Assembly: GCA_004026145.2 (NCBI GenBank) | Contig: CP034996.1 | Location: 15,328,641 to 15,392,640 of the forward strand | Length of the DNA: 64,000 nucleotides | Direction of reading: 5' to 3' | Origin: Takifugu bimaculatus | Taxonomy: Eukaryota > Chordata > Actinopteri > Tetraodontiformes > Tetraodontidae | Shown: positions 1 to 11,918 of the stretch, piece after piece | Numbering within the stretch: position 1 is the first letter of the stretch | How the letters are laid out: the number at the start of each line of letters is the position of its first letter | Position numbers and translations under genes: made by a program | Notes under the pieces: model-generated | Databases searched by the model: none | What the model was told of the DNA's origin: nothing | The model's input: the letters and a program-made list of their open reading frames with translations, nothing else

Positions 1-298
1 AGGAGTCACACGTCAGCCCTGGATTATCTGATTGGGTGGAACTGTCCCTCCTTTGTCCCGGGCAGCTCTGGTATGTTTATTCGCGTCATTCGTTTGCGCA
101 GCCACAGAGGGAGGAAGAGCGGCCTGACTGGCTGGAACCACTCGTGTCGCGTGTCTGCCAGGACTCTTCAGGTAAAACCAGTCTGGAGACATTCTGTCAG
201 ACTCCCTCCTCCTGGCTGAGTCTTCCTCTTGGCCTGTGTTGGTGATTTTGACCTCAGAGTATCGTCAGCTGGCTTCGGCAGATCTGCGTCTTCTCATC
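1..298. other. 5' flank / 5' UTR of the BICDL-like gene
   Basis: No protein-coding signal beyond short chance frames. The stretch just before base 299 is presumably the 5' UTR of the downstream plus-strand gene. An in-frame ATG lies upstream at 236, but the ATG at 299 has the better context (A at -3, G at +4), so it was chosen. Confidence 0.4.
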
Positions 299-2475
299 AT
301 GGCCCACTCGCTTTCGTCTTTCTCGGCCCTCAACGAGAGGCTGAGACCTCGACTCAGCGCCAGCGACAGGCTCTACTCCTCTTTATACAGGATGGAGTAC
401 GGATACGCAGGTTCGCTCAAGCCTTTGCCTTCAACTTACCGACAAACCATCCTGCCACGAACACCAGAACCAGAACCAGAGGTCTCAGAAGCTTCGGCGG
501 ATCCCGAGGAGCCCAGTAGAAGATGCGGCGCCGGAGGCCTCCACAGCAGAAGAAGCCTGTACTGAACCCTCACAGCTCACTGAGATAGACAAGATCAGCG
601 AAGAGCCGGACGATGAGGACAGCAGAATGTCCCCCTCTGAGGAGAAGGACGTCCCGGGTGAGCTGGTCTCAAAGGTGACGGACGCTTCTACGCAGTCGTC
701 AACAGCCAAACCGGACACCTCCCTGGAGAGCAGCTACATAGACGGGACGTTGCCAGACCTGGTCCGGAGCGGCCGGCCGCTCGGCAGACGCCGCACGCTG
801 GGACACGTCTCGGAGACGGTAGGACGGTCTACATCGTTTTCGATATTTGAGGATCTTTGAGGGTTTGTCCTCAGGAGTGCTGACTGGGATCTTCTCCAGT
901 TTCAGCCCAGTCCGTTTGTGCTGACGCTCAATAAAACCGTGTTGTTGACGCGCCTGTAACCTTGTTGGCAGCTTCAAGAAGTGCGGCGGGAGGTGGAGCT
1001 GTCTCGGAAGAGGAGCATCAAGCTCAAAGCTCAGGTGGACCAGCTGCAGAAGAAGCAGGAGGGCCAGGGATGGAGCCAGCACAGGGAGAGGGTACGTGTG
1101 CGTCTGGACCGGCGCCGCAGGGTCTCTGGACCTGTTTTTAAACGCTAACATCGTGCCCCAGGTCGCAGAGGAGGTGCTGTCGGTTCTGCGGCTGCTGAGC
1201 CCTCTGACGGACCCAGAATGGAGCCTGCCCGAACCCTCTCACGGGCAGAACCGGCTGGACGTTGCCTTGACCCAGCTGCAGAACGTGGCGCGCAAACTGG
1301 CAATGAGTCACACCACTGAGGTAAACACGAAACCACAGTCCTCATCACGTGACCCGGGAGGAATGTTTGCTCAGGCATTCCAGTGACAAAACCCTGACAA
1401 CTAGGCTGATGTATGTTACAGATGTACTCTGAGATTAAATATGTTTCCTCGCTGGTCATCGGGTGTTCGATCTCGGATATGTGGCCTGACTGGTTCCCAG
1501 TCTGAGATAAACCTTCCCCACTGTTTCCCACTGTAGGTGAAATCTGGAACTGGAGCCGAGGACAGCGGCGTCCTCCAGCAGGCGCTCTACGACAGAGATG
1601 AGGCGTTGGAGAAGTGAGTGCGACGGAAAAGCTGCGAGTGTCGTGTCGGGGATTTTTCTCCTCACAATCTGTCCCTCCGCTCGGCAGGAAGAAAGCCATG
1701 GAGGCCGAGCTGCTGAGGAGTAAGACGGAGCTGATGTTGCTGAACAACCAGCTGCTGGAGGCCGTGCAGAAACGGCTGGAGCTGTCGCTGGAGCTGGAGG
1801 CCTGGAAGGTAAAAACAGCCGGGTCGCCGCGGCTCGCAAAGTCACACACACTCATCTATCATCGCCATGATGTGCTGACTCAAACGTGCTCCTGAAGAAT
1901 GCACCAGCCCTTTAACACCACAACTGACAGCCCATAATACCAATCACGACTGGAATCTGACGTACGTGTCAGGGTTAGGGTGCATTCTGTGCGTTATAAA
2001 GCTCGTCATTTCTGGTTTTGGTAGCAACGTAGCAAGTTCTCACTGTGTGCTGAAACGTCCACGCTGGACATTTGACCCGATTGTGAATCCTCTCGACCTC
2101 TGACAGGAGGACGTTCAGCTGATCCTGAACCAGCAGGTGCTGAGCCAGCAGCAGCAGGCCGAGCAGACCCAGAAGAAGTCGTCCCGCATGGGCATCCTGA
2201 GGAGACACAACAAGCCGCCCATCCAGCGACCTTCGGCCGCCGGCTCGTCCGCACCGGCGGCTCCCGCGTCCACCTCGAACCACGCCTTCAACTCCGGCTC
2301 GGCAGGTTCTGCCGCTCCGGCCCAGAACAGTCCTCCCCTTCAGCATCAGCCCCCTCCCAGCACCCAGCGCAACTGGCGGGACAAGCTGAGGATGGGCCGG
2401 CCCGGCCGCCCGGTGGAGCAGGAGTCACGGGGGGGAAAGCCGGACAGCAGCTTCCAGGTCATATCACTGGATTGA
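299..2475 (+). CDS. BICD-family-like (BICDL-type) coiled-coil protein, 6 coding exons
   Basis: Coding exons as I read them: 299-818, 972-1091, 1162-1320, 1537-1613, 1688-1808 and 2107-2475, all with GT-AG borders and matching phases; about 454 aa. The N-terminal third is acidic and low in complexity. Exons 2-5 are heptad-like coiled coil. Exons 4-6 (DRDEALEKKKAMEAELL, LNNQLLEAVQKRLELS, then LELEAWKEDVQ) match the C-terminal coiled coil of the BICDL1/BICDL2 dynein-dynactin cargo adaptors. The tail is Pro/Ser/Ala-rich and basic, ending SFQVISLD. The protein is shorter than mammalian BICDL proteins and lacks their long N-terminal coiled coil, so it may be a diverged paralogue; an adaptor role is inference. 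Exon 1 needs removal of one base near 515 to stay open: the frame reading ASADPEEP runs into a stop, while the next frame continues VEDAAPEAS. It is tail-to-tail with abhd11. Confidence 0.72.
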
Positions 2476-4571
2476 ACCAGTCATTCAAACCACATCACAT
2501 TTTTTTGATACAGCGTCACAAAGTATGTAAATTATTTAAATATTGTACACATTCCATGTAGAGGGAAAACCAGGGTTCATTTAGGCTTTGGACAAACTGT
2601 GCAATCATGTTGTTGTCTGCTGTTGTGAATGAATTTGTACGCCGACACAAAGAAGAAGCCTTTGATGCACATTTTCACAGGTTTTTATTGTATAATATTA
2701 GTTTGTTCAATAATATATAATCCACTCCAATATGCATCTTTGTCACATTTAAAATCTATATATATTTTCAAGAATGGCGCCGTTGTGAAGCCGCGTTGGA
2801 CAAACAAACAGAAGGAGCGTAGCAACGTTACACTAACCAGAGAAAAGGCATGCGGAGTGAAACAAGGTACAATCCTCTGACGTCTGGAGAGATTCATTTG
2901 AGCCCCTGTAACTAGTTCTTGTCCCACTAAAACACTATAGAATCTGCATTCAAAGGTCACTGCTTACCCCCCCACCCACCCACACACAAACAAACACACA
3001 CACACAAACACAATCTATTTATATTGTGCATCAAGAGAACTGTGCCCTATACTTATAAGAGCTCCTCCGACTGGGAGAAGGTACGAGATGTGACTTTCAC
3101 TCACATTTCTGCCTCAAGCCGTTTCGACTTGACATACAACACTTATTGTAGTGAACACTGAGTGGTAGAAACACAACTGGCAACCCAGCTGCCCTCTGAT
3201 GGTTTCGCTTTCTTGTAATTACATTTTACAGACATGGAAACGGAGCTCTAGGCCACAGAGGCACATATGTCTCACCCCCAATTTCCCCGTGAAGCATCTG
3301 CTCAGCGCCCTGTAATCCTGGCACGACTGACGGAACTACTACTGCTACTAGTAGTACTACTGCTAGTAATAGTACTACTACTATTCAAATACATTAGACA
3401 AGAACCTGAAATAATTAACGTGAAGGTGTAAAATATCTGCTTTAATGATCAATTTCTCCTCGTCCGTCCTTCCTCGGAAGCTCGCTTTCACCACTCCTGT
3501 GATGTGATTTAGAAGAAAGAGTTTACAGGCTAGAGTTTGTAGGTTGGTTTACCGATTGTTTTTTGCGCATCCTGGTCTGAGTAATCGATGCGTCGTGGAA
3601 ATGTAGTCCCTGAAAAACTAGGCCTGGAGTGTATCCCGGCGCTGCTGGGACGCTCCAGAGACTTTGGGTAAATAGGGGGTCAGCAACACCTACTGACGGC
3701 AGGTTTGCTACAGCTCCAACAGAAAATGACACCATCATTATTAGATATCACACACACGTCTCTGTAGCCTCGCAGTCCTTAAAAGTACAACTGATAACTG
3801 GGTAAAAAAAGGTTTTCATCTACACACAAATCTGTCAGCTTGAACAAAACACAAAGGCGGCAACATCACCACAGCAACGGCGGGAAGGGTGTAAATGTAA
3901 AGGAACAGCTCGCAACCATGCTGTGGTCTGAGGTACTCAGGAAACTGCGTGAGAACAGCACCTCAGGCTTCAGCTCGCTCTTCTCAGACGATTCCACTGG
4001 CATGAAGAAATGTAGCTGCAGCTGTCGCTGACTCAGCAGATGTTCGCACGGCTAGATATCAAGTATAACACCATTAATAAGGTTAAAAGTTTTACAGCCC
4101 CGTGTTACAGCCTCAACCGTAGCTCATAACTATAAACTGGGGACCAAACCTACTCCTCACGTGCACGACACCCGCACTGGTCGGAAACTCCAGATTGTTC
4201 TTGGCCTACAAAACCGCTTTTCTACAGACACTTGCATAAATATTTCGACGGGAAATAAACGCCACAAACACGTGAATCAGAGCTTCTTTGGGTTAGTACT
4301 TGACCTCTGAAGTGTCCCAGTAAACGTTACATTAGAAACATTGAAGCAGCAGATCCAAAAACATCGATTAAAAACACACCTAAGGGCCGACACGTGGAGC
4401 AACACGACGAGGTTCACCTGCGCTAGATTAAAACAGGAAGTGACTGCTGTTCGTGGGATGAGCTTGGTCCAGTGTTCAGTACCTTTTGACTCCTCGCTGA
4501 GGAAGACGCTCGGATCTGTTGAGCATTTCAAGGAAGAGAAAGTTCTGGGGGGGAGGGGCGGGGGGGGGCAG
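2476..4571. other. Tail-to-tail intergenic region / 3' UTRs
   Basis: No coding exon recognised. It holds the 3' UTRs of the plus-strand BICDL-like gene and the minus-strand abhd11. A minus-strand AATAAA (TTTATT on plus) at 2684-2689 could end an abhd11 3' UTR of about 1.9 kb. A trinucleotide-like ACT/AGT stretch lies at about 3334-3383 and a CA-rich stretch at about 2975-3012. Confidence 0.5.
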
Positions 4572-6809
4572 CTAGGACTGAAGGAAGGAGCTGATGGAGC
4601 TGATGAAATCTAAAGGTTTGTCCGCGTGGATCCAGTGGCTCGCGTCCGGGATGTACTGGATGTCAGCGTTGGGGAACAGCCTCTGGATTTCTGGGTAATC
4701 ATCAGAGCTGGAGACACAGAGAGGAAACACATGACTTGTTGAACCGAACAGGCCACCAGAGCGTCTCAATTTAGTTTATTTCCTCACACGTGACAAACGT
4801 TGCCGGGTTACCTGATGTATGCCGAACTGGCTCCGCCCAAAAATAGCGTAGGTCCATGATAGGTGGTGTCAAAGCTGGGGAAGCTCATGACGTGTTCCAA
4901 GTGCGCTGAGATGGCCTCCAGGTTGACCCGCCAGGCGTAGTGTCCGTTGTGCTCCACCAGGTTAGTGAGCAGGAACTGACGCACCGATCGGTTCTGAAAG
5001 ACCCAGAAGGTTTTCTTCAGGTTTGTTGAAGCCGAAATGACGATCCCCTCCCCCGCAGCTATCATTAATCACGAAAAGCTCTGCCGGCGAGTCAGCGCTG
5101 CGTTCTGTTTGATTCTGCCCCCCCCCACCCCCCCCAGTGTTGAAAAGCTGTAACCTGCAGGTTTGGATGTCAAATTCGGGTAAGTTGGCGATTAATTCTG
5201 ACCTCAACCAAAGTGCGCAGCTGGTCCTCGGCCATCCGCCTGGCAGTGGAACGAGGGATGTCGCTGGAGATCTTCATCTCCTGCATCGCCTGGATGTAGA
5301 AGCGGAAGTTGGAGGACGAGGACGACCGCGACGGGCTGATGTCCACGACCACCAGCCTGTCCACTAAACTGGACTGAGGCAAAGAGGCAAAGAAGAAGAC
5401 AGATAAATCAGAGGGAGGATAAAGGAGGGATCAAATGGAAATGGAGAAAGAGTAGATGTCGGGAGTAAGAGTAGATGTCGGGAAGAAAACTGAGGATTAA
5501 GTCTGGAAGGTCAGGTCACCCCTAACCTGCGTCAGGGCGGTGACCATCGCCGTCTTCCCACCCATGCTGTGTCCGATGAGAACGCATTTCTCAATGTGCA
5601 GCTGAGCCAGGAGGTGTTTCAAATCCTCGGCCATCGCCTCGTAGGTCAGCACTGGGCTGTGAGGGCTGTTGCCATGGTTACGGGCATCGACAGTCAGCAC
5701 CTAACTGGACAAGGGACGGTTAGGGCGCTTGGAATGAGGCAACAGGGAGGAAAACAAGTCCGGGGCGGCACCAGTTTAAGGGGATGATGCTGCAAACAAA
5801 GGCAGCATCCAGCACTGAGGTGTCGGGTTCCTCCCAGGCAGCTAAGGTTATCTATCAATACTCATAAAACGAGAGTGGCATCGGATTACAACCATCGCGC
5901 TTGGCAGCACGTTCCCACAAGAGCTTATTTCAGCCCGAGGACAAGCTTAAATAAATTATGCATCATTTCTAATGTCACAACAGAGCAGTGCCTTCATGAA
6001 TGCGTTACCTTTCTGCCAGTTCGCTGCACCAAGGACTTTGCTATTGAGTGGAAGTTTGACTTGCTGCCAAAGAGCCCATGAAGGAACACCAGGGGTGTGT
6101 TGTCTCCCTTCCCATCGAAGACATCATAGGACAGGTTGACAGGGTTGACACTGCGGGGGGGGGGGGACAGTTACACAATCATTATTAAGAAGTAAAGTCA
6201 TAATAAAACTATAAAATGATTGCCAGTACCGTCGATGAGGGCTGAGCCAAGAAATAATCCGATTATACTTTTAAATCAACACTTATCCACAGCAGTACCT
6301 TAATGAATTATGACAAGCGTCCATAGAATTCTTAGGTTGAGGATGAGTTAGCATTGGCTGGCTAACAATTTGGGGTTCATTTAGCAAAGGACACCGCTTT
6401 TTACCTCATTTAACTGGCAAACATAACAACAAATCAGGACGTGTTTGTAACTGTGAGCTCAGTTCAGGTTCTGTCCAGACGCTAAAAAGACGTCTGAATG
6501 GCATTTCTTTCGACTCTATACGACCGGAATTGTAAACAGGAAAATACACAGACATGCTAACTGCTAAGTCCGAGAAGCCGCTTCTACTTCGACGTAGTAA
6601 TACTGGGCCACCGTGTCCGTCTAGAGGAAGCGGAGCATGGGGCGGAACCACATCAAATAGACGAAAGGCTAGCTGGAGAGACGGTACCTGGACGAACCAT
6701 TGGTCCGAACCGGGGAAACCCCACAGACGACCTGCAGTCCGGGGAAAAACGGACACGACGGACGTGCGCCCCACAATCCTCTCTGGACCAGGCGACACAG
6801 AGCACTCAT
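4572..6809 (-). CDS. abhd11: ABHD11, mitochondrial alpha/beta hydrolase, 6 exons
   Basis: Exons in transcription order: 6809-6688, 6150-6009, 5700-5527, 5373-5203, 4993-4812 and 4707-4572. They sum to 927 nt, 308 aa, close to the human protein (about 315 aa). The first exon encodes an Arg-rich, acid-free N terminus (MSALCRLVQRGLWGARPS) that looks like a mitochondrial presequence, which is why I start at 6809. Exon 2 gives the oxyanion region LVFLHGLFGSKSNFHSI. Exon 3 carries DARNHGNSPHS and the nucleophile elbow GHSMGG, where Ser is catalytic. The last exon carries ASHWIHADKP with the catalytic His. In mammals ABHD11 binds the 2-oxoglutarate dehydrogenase complex and protects its lipoylation. 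Its position beside claudin genes matches human ABHD11-CLDN3-CLDN4. All splice phases agree and the frame is intact. Confidence 0.96.
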
Positions 6810-9800
6810 GGCAGCATAAGGTTCGTTACAGAGAGGTCGATAAACGGCATCTAGGTTTAAATATGTCCACAATGACAGCACAGATTTGGGTTTAGCAAGT
6901 CAGCACAGAGCAGCGGGCTGTCAACAGCTGGCAGTGCGTGATGACGTCAGACGTAAGCTTGGAAAGGCGTGCCGAGTGTGCCAATAACTACGGCTTTTAA
7001 CGTAAAAATGACAATTGAGTTGAAGTTCGAGCATTCATTTATGTATATATGTAAAAATGCATTTTTTTTTAAATCTGTTTTTGTGTTTGTTCAGAGAGAC
7101 AATATTGACTGTTAACGAGGCTAGCTGAATTTAAAAAGTACCATGACATTACGTCGTTGTGTCGCTAGAGGGCAGCATCACGCCTCCCCAGCCGTAGACC
7201 TCCAGGTTTCCTCCATCTTCCCCCGCTGAGGAACGAGCGGAGATAAATTATTATTACAAAGATTTTTTTTAAAATCCAAACTTTGCCTTAGAATTTTATT
7301 CTCAGAATGCATTGTGTCTTTAGGTAGCCCAGGTTCTCTGACATGGATATTGCTTTGATTCTTGTGTGGCATTGCATAATATTGATATAATAATATTTCA
7401 AAGGTCGTTCGCAGGAGTTTTAATCCCTCTCACCATAGGCTTTAATCAGTCCCATGGTAGCTCACTGAGGCAAGTTTCAACAGCCATCACTATAGGAGAT
7501 GAGTCTGTTGGGAGAAAGCGCGCTGTGCTCTGTTGCCATGGAGATGGCAAGGCACATGTCTCAGGGAGACGGTGCAAACAGTGGAAAATGTAAGGATTTT
7601 TAAAAAAAAAAAAATAGATGAGCATACACACATTAAAAAAAAACAACTCATAATTTAAACTATTCTGGAAACAGAAACTTTAATTAATTAAATTAATTGG
7701 CCCACATGACCTGGATGATTTTGGAAGGATTATAATGGTAACAGCACTGTTAAACAATTTTGTACACTTCATTAATAACTCTGGAGCATTTCACAACAGC
7801 TCTATCTGTATTTACTCATGTATGAATAGTCAGACAGTCCATTAAGTCATATAGAAGGGCAGGAGGCTCCCCGATAAGAGTTGCAGCATTATCAGGAGAA
7901 CAGGAATGTGCTTTAAGAAAATTATGTGAGAAGTCAGAAAACGGCAGTCAAACCTCAGCAAAGAATGCATCCTGAAATAAAGGTGGTGTTCATTTAATCA
8001 TTTATTCAATCATCAGAATAATTTTATCCATGACATCAGAAAATCAGACACAGTGTAAAGAATTATTATGTTGTACTGAATTTGACCTTTGACCTCGATC
8101 ATTAACGGAACCTTTGATTTCACTGTGGGCATTTGCTATTTGTTTCGCCCCCAGATTCTAAATGATTTTCTTGGGTTGAATTGATCTTATTGTCATGTTT
8201 ACATCCACTCTTCAGCATATTTGTGGCTGATATGTATCCAGTGAATCGGTCAAACTCCACCGGCTGGATCATGGTCCTCTGAGAACGGGGTATTAGTACT
8301 TTGTTTTAAGACCTGGTGGCAGGAACTCTGTAGCAAGCAGCCAGGGCGTTACGAGGCTGATAAATCTAATCTCGTTAATTTTTCTACAGATAAGAAAGTG
8401 AAATGTGTTTTCTGACTCAGCATTGACCATGATAGTATTGATCAGTCTAATCTGTTTCCTCAGCACAGAGGAGTTATGTTTTCAAGGTGAAAATACAACA
8501 CAACACCTCTTATTCTTTTTCAGTTGGTTAATTTATCATCACTGAGTCTTAGCTCTCTATAAAACAGCTTAATATACAGTACATCCTAAAAATAGTTGAT
8601 GGCTAGTACTTTCCCATTTTCTGTGCTTGTTTGATCACAACTATTGAAGCTACAGTTGAAAAAAGGTCATAATTTGACTGTCAACATGTTGCTTTTAGCA
8701 TCTAACCTATAGGATGGAGTCAGAGATAAAGAGAGTTCAGACTGAAGAACTTGCATTGTGTTTGCAGTACAAATAAACTGTTGGAGAGCCTCGATACAGA
8801 TGCCTTCCTGCTTCCTCTTTGTGGTTCATTGCCAGGAATGGCACAAGATCTTGATCCAGATCTTGATCCTGCGTGCACCTTGATCAAGGCAACCAAGTGA
8901 TCAACGGACCGCAGATCTCTGACCATTGCTCTTTAAAGAACCAAAGTCGATGGGCCCTCGATTACCAAGCTGCTACTACACTTTGTTTACAACTACTTAC
9001 AACTGTAGTTTACCTTTATCTCACCTACGATCATAAGAGCATATACTGACTCGCATGTATGAGATACTAGATAACAATCTTGTTTCCCACTTCTGAGAGC
9101 TGGAACACTTTAAGCTTCCTTCCTGGTCTTGAATAAAACGTAGAAGACTACAGGGATATATGGCTATAAAATTTAACTAATCAGAAAAAATAACAATGTT
9201 GACAAGAATCTTATTCTTAATTATCCAGAAATAATATTACAGGTGCAAACTACAAAAACGAGTTCTGAATGATAGTGTTTGATGAGGGCAGATATCTGTA
9301 CATTATGCAGTGTCTGCTGAACTGAAAAAAGACTTGATGTACGTGTGAAGGAGTGAAGAAACAAGATGTAAATCTGTAAATGGAGCCAAGGGTTGACGTC
9401 GAGTTCTTATCTAAAATTCAAGCTTTGGTCCAGACTGTGGAATTTGTACATACTGTACATAAGCTTGGATATAAAAGCAGCCTTAGGTCAATAAGACAAT
9501 GCTGGGCAGTTCAAATCATCCTGATTGTGGGTTAGTGCAACTACAGAATGAGCAGAGGAATCCACTACGATCATCTCCATAAATAAGTTAAATACTGTGT
9601 CACACCTGTGTTACTGTGTGTATTTCATTTTGGTTTTTTTCCCAGGAAATCCAACATAACCATTTATTTCATCTCAGCTTTTTATCCAATATTCCAATAA
9701 AGCCCCACTATTTTTTTAGGCCTTAAATTACATGCCTGATGCTCAAAGGGGTCAGATGTATTGGTGACCTTTGACCGATCTGTGGTGATACAGTCAAATA

Positions 9801-10137
9801 TTGGTGTAATGGTGACCTATTCTTCTGACAAACAAAACACTACTGCTTTTTTAAAGCCTGTCGAAAACCTTAACCAAATTTTTCCCCTCTGGGTTGGCAG
9901 GTAATGGAGACAGCTGTGACGGCCACACCCAGAGCGAGGGCTGTTCTCTCTGACAGGCGGACTAACTGCTCAAATGTTCATTGCACAAAGAAACTGCAAA
10001 AACCCGTCTGAAGCTTGATCCAGACGGATCCCTGTTTGTCCGAGGCAAACAAAATTAAACGATCTTTTGTGAGTGTAGTGGGGTTAAAAATTAAAACATA
10101 ATTCCTCAGAACTGTTAAACATTTAATAAGTAAGCCT

Positions 10138-10143
10138 TTTATT
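10138..10143 (-). terminator. Candidate polyadenylation signal (AATAAA on minus)
   Basis: TTTATT on the plus strand is AATAAA on the minus strand, about 965 nt downstream of the stop of the claudin at 11108. Positional inference only. Confidence 0.35.
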
Positions 10144-10740
10144 GTACTGATAAAAAAAATCCACTCTTTTTACAGTGTTTGAACAACACAATACATTAAC
10201 AAAGTAATGAAATGTTGATTTGACTCTTGTTCAGGGAATATCCTGCAGTAATGTTCCCTCAGGCTTGCTCTCTCACACACACACACTGGCTGACATTTGA
10301 CACGGACAAGCAGGTTTTTGATATATAAAAGACTCTAAAATGCTTAAAATGAGCACAAAGGACAATATATTGTTCAAACACATCACAAACACATTAGTTT
10401 TATGATAAGAAATATAAAATTGACTTTAAACAAGTGAGTCCGTTTTGCTATCGAAGCGGCGCCCTTCGTGGCCTCAAAGAGTTAAACTTGTCACATGAGC
10501 TGTCGTTAAGGTTCCATCTTCAGTTTCGGTCTCAGCAGAAACTCTCCTATGCAAATATTAAGATAAACACACACTCACACATGCACGTGCGCACGCACGC
10601 ACACACACACGCGCGCACGCACACACTTGGAATGGAACAATCGCATTACATGAAGCAGTCAGTAGAATTAGGGTTTTAACAAAATAATTATAGCTAATAA
10701 TTAAATTCAGCATCAGCCAGACAAAAGATATTTACAGTGA

Positions 10741-10744
<4 letters not shown>

Positions 10745-10821
<77 letters not shown>
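10745..10821. repeat. (CA)n microsatellite
   Basis: Near-perfect CA dinucleotide repeat of about 77 bp. It lies in the inferred 3' UTR of the claudin at 11108. A shorter CA/CG-rich tract lies at about 10566-10626. Confidence 0.97.
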
Positions 10822-11107
10822 GAAAGCAGGTGCTTTTAAATATAAATAAAATAACAGAGATTCAGGTCATAAAGACAAGCATTTTATATTATAAGGATGG
10901 GAGATTGATTTTTTTTAAAAGCTCAAATAAGGAAAGCAAAGCAAACAGTCCAGTTTTCATACACTCTTCTTCATCTCGGAGTCTTTCATTGGGGTTTACT
11001 TTGTCGGTTAAACACAAATGAACACCAAAAAAACACAAAGACACTCAAATACAAAACACTCGGTGTGCAACAATATTTCCCTTTCACGGTAGCCTTTTTC
11101 CCCTCTA

Positions 11108-11758
11108 TCAAACATAGTCTTTTCTATCGTAAACTCCACCTGCGCTGGCGCTCCGTGGGGTGGAATAGGCCATGCGCGGTGGCTTGTACTTCTCCTCTTT
11201 TGGCGGACAGCTGCTGCACAGCATGGCCCCGCCAATCAGGAGCAAGGCGGCGGCCGCCCAGCCAATGTAGAGCGCTGCTCCCAGCTCTCTCCTTTGTGGG
11301 TTGCTCAGGATTGGGTTGTAGAAATCTCGGATGACGACGTGGGCGGTCCAGGAGACGGGGATGAGGACCAGAACACCACCGAGAATGAAGAAGATCCCAG
11401 CGATGATCATGACTTTAGCCTTAGCCCCCTCTTCTTCGATGCAGTTAGTGCATTTGGCGCCGACGATGGAGATCATGACTCCGAGGACTCCGAGTATGAT
11501 GGCGATGACCATCATGGCCCTGGAGGCTTGCAACTCCTGAGACAAAGCCAGCAAAGAGTCGTAGACCTTGCACTGCATCTGGCCGGTGCTCTGAGTGACA
11601 CAGTTCATCCATAAACCCTCCCAGATAACCTGAGCCGTGATGATGTTGGCCCCGATGAAAGCCGTCACCCTCCACATCGGCAAGGCCGTTGACACAATCG
11701 TAATGATAAATCCAATGACTCCTAGGGCGATGCCCACAATCTCCATACCCATCGACAT
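11108..11758 (-). CDS. cldn3: Claudin-3-like tight-junction protein (claudin 1 of 10 in array)
   Basis: Single-exon CDS of 216 aa with four hydrophobic segments at about 8-28, 78-98, 117-139 and 160-182. Extracellular loop 1 has the claudin signature: W at 29, GLW at 48-50, and the disulfide Cys at 53 and 63 (GLWMNCVTQSTGQMQC). Extracellular loop 2 reads FYNPILSNPQRRE. The tail CPPKEEKYKPPRMAYSTPRS...YDRKDYV closely follows mammalian CLDN3, with a PDZ-binding YV end for ZO-1-type scaffolds. Claudin-3 is a barrier-forming claudin of epithelia. The start MSMGMEIVG fits the family. A TATA-like element lies upstream at 11913-11918. Which teleost claudin-3 copy this is cannot be told from the sequence. 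Confidence 0.95.
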   Translation of the reverse strand: MSMGMEIVGIALGVIGFIITIVSTALPMWRVTAFIGANIITAQVIWEGLWMNCVTQSTGQMQCKVYDSLLALSQELQASRAMMVIAIILGVLGVMISIVGAKCTNCIEEEGAKAKVMIIAGIFFILGGVLVLIPVSWTAHVVIRDFYNPILSNPQRRELGAALYIGWAAAALLLIGGAMLCSSCPPKEEKYKPPRMAYSTPRSASAGGVYDRKDYV

Positions 11759-11912
11759 GTCGGCTCCCTCTCTGATGAGCGAACCTTAAAATTGCAGCCA
11801 AATTCAAGAGAAGCTTGTACACCCGCGGTGTCCTTGAGAGTTGTGAAGGGCTTGCTCACCTGCTGCTGGGTGTGGTGTTGCTATGAGATGCTGCCGCAGA
11901 AACCAGAGATCC

Positions 11913-11918
11913 TTTATA
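11913..11918 (-). promoter_or_regulatory. TATA box of the claudin-3-like gene
   Basis: On the minus strand the sequence reads GGTATAAAGG, about 155 bp upstream of the ATG at 11758. This spacing allows a 5' UTR of about 125 nt. Position and consensus only. Confidence 0.5.

Larger units (their letters stand above)
6810..11107. other. Intergenic region between abhd11 and the claudin array
   Basis: About 4.3 kb with no recognisable exon. It is AT-rich from about 7000. The distal part (about 10140-11107) is probably the 3' UTR of the minus-strand claudin and includes CA-rich tracts. No transposase or reverse transcriptase frame is seen. A short direct duplication of AGATCTTGATCC-like sequence lies at about 8847-8870. 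Confidence 0.45.

Noticed and set aside
5449..5483. Tandem AGAGTAGATGTCGGGA duplication in an abhd11 intron
   Set aside because: Two short copies in an intron, no sign of function.
10737..11021. Open frame encoding poly-(Thr-His)
   Set aside because: It is the translated CA microsatellite with flanks; no gene structure.
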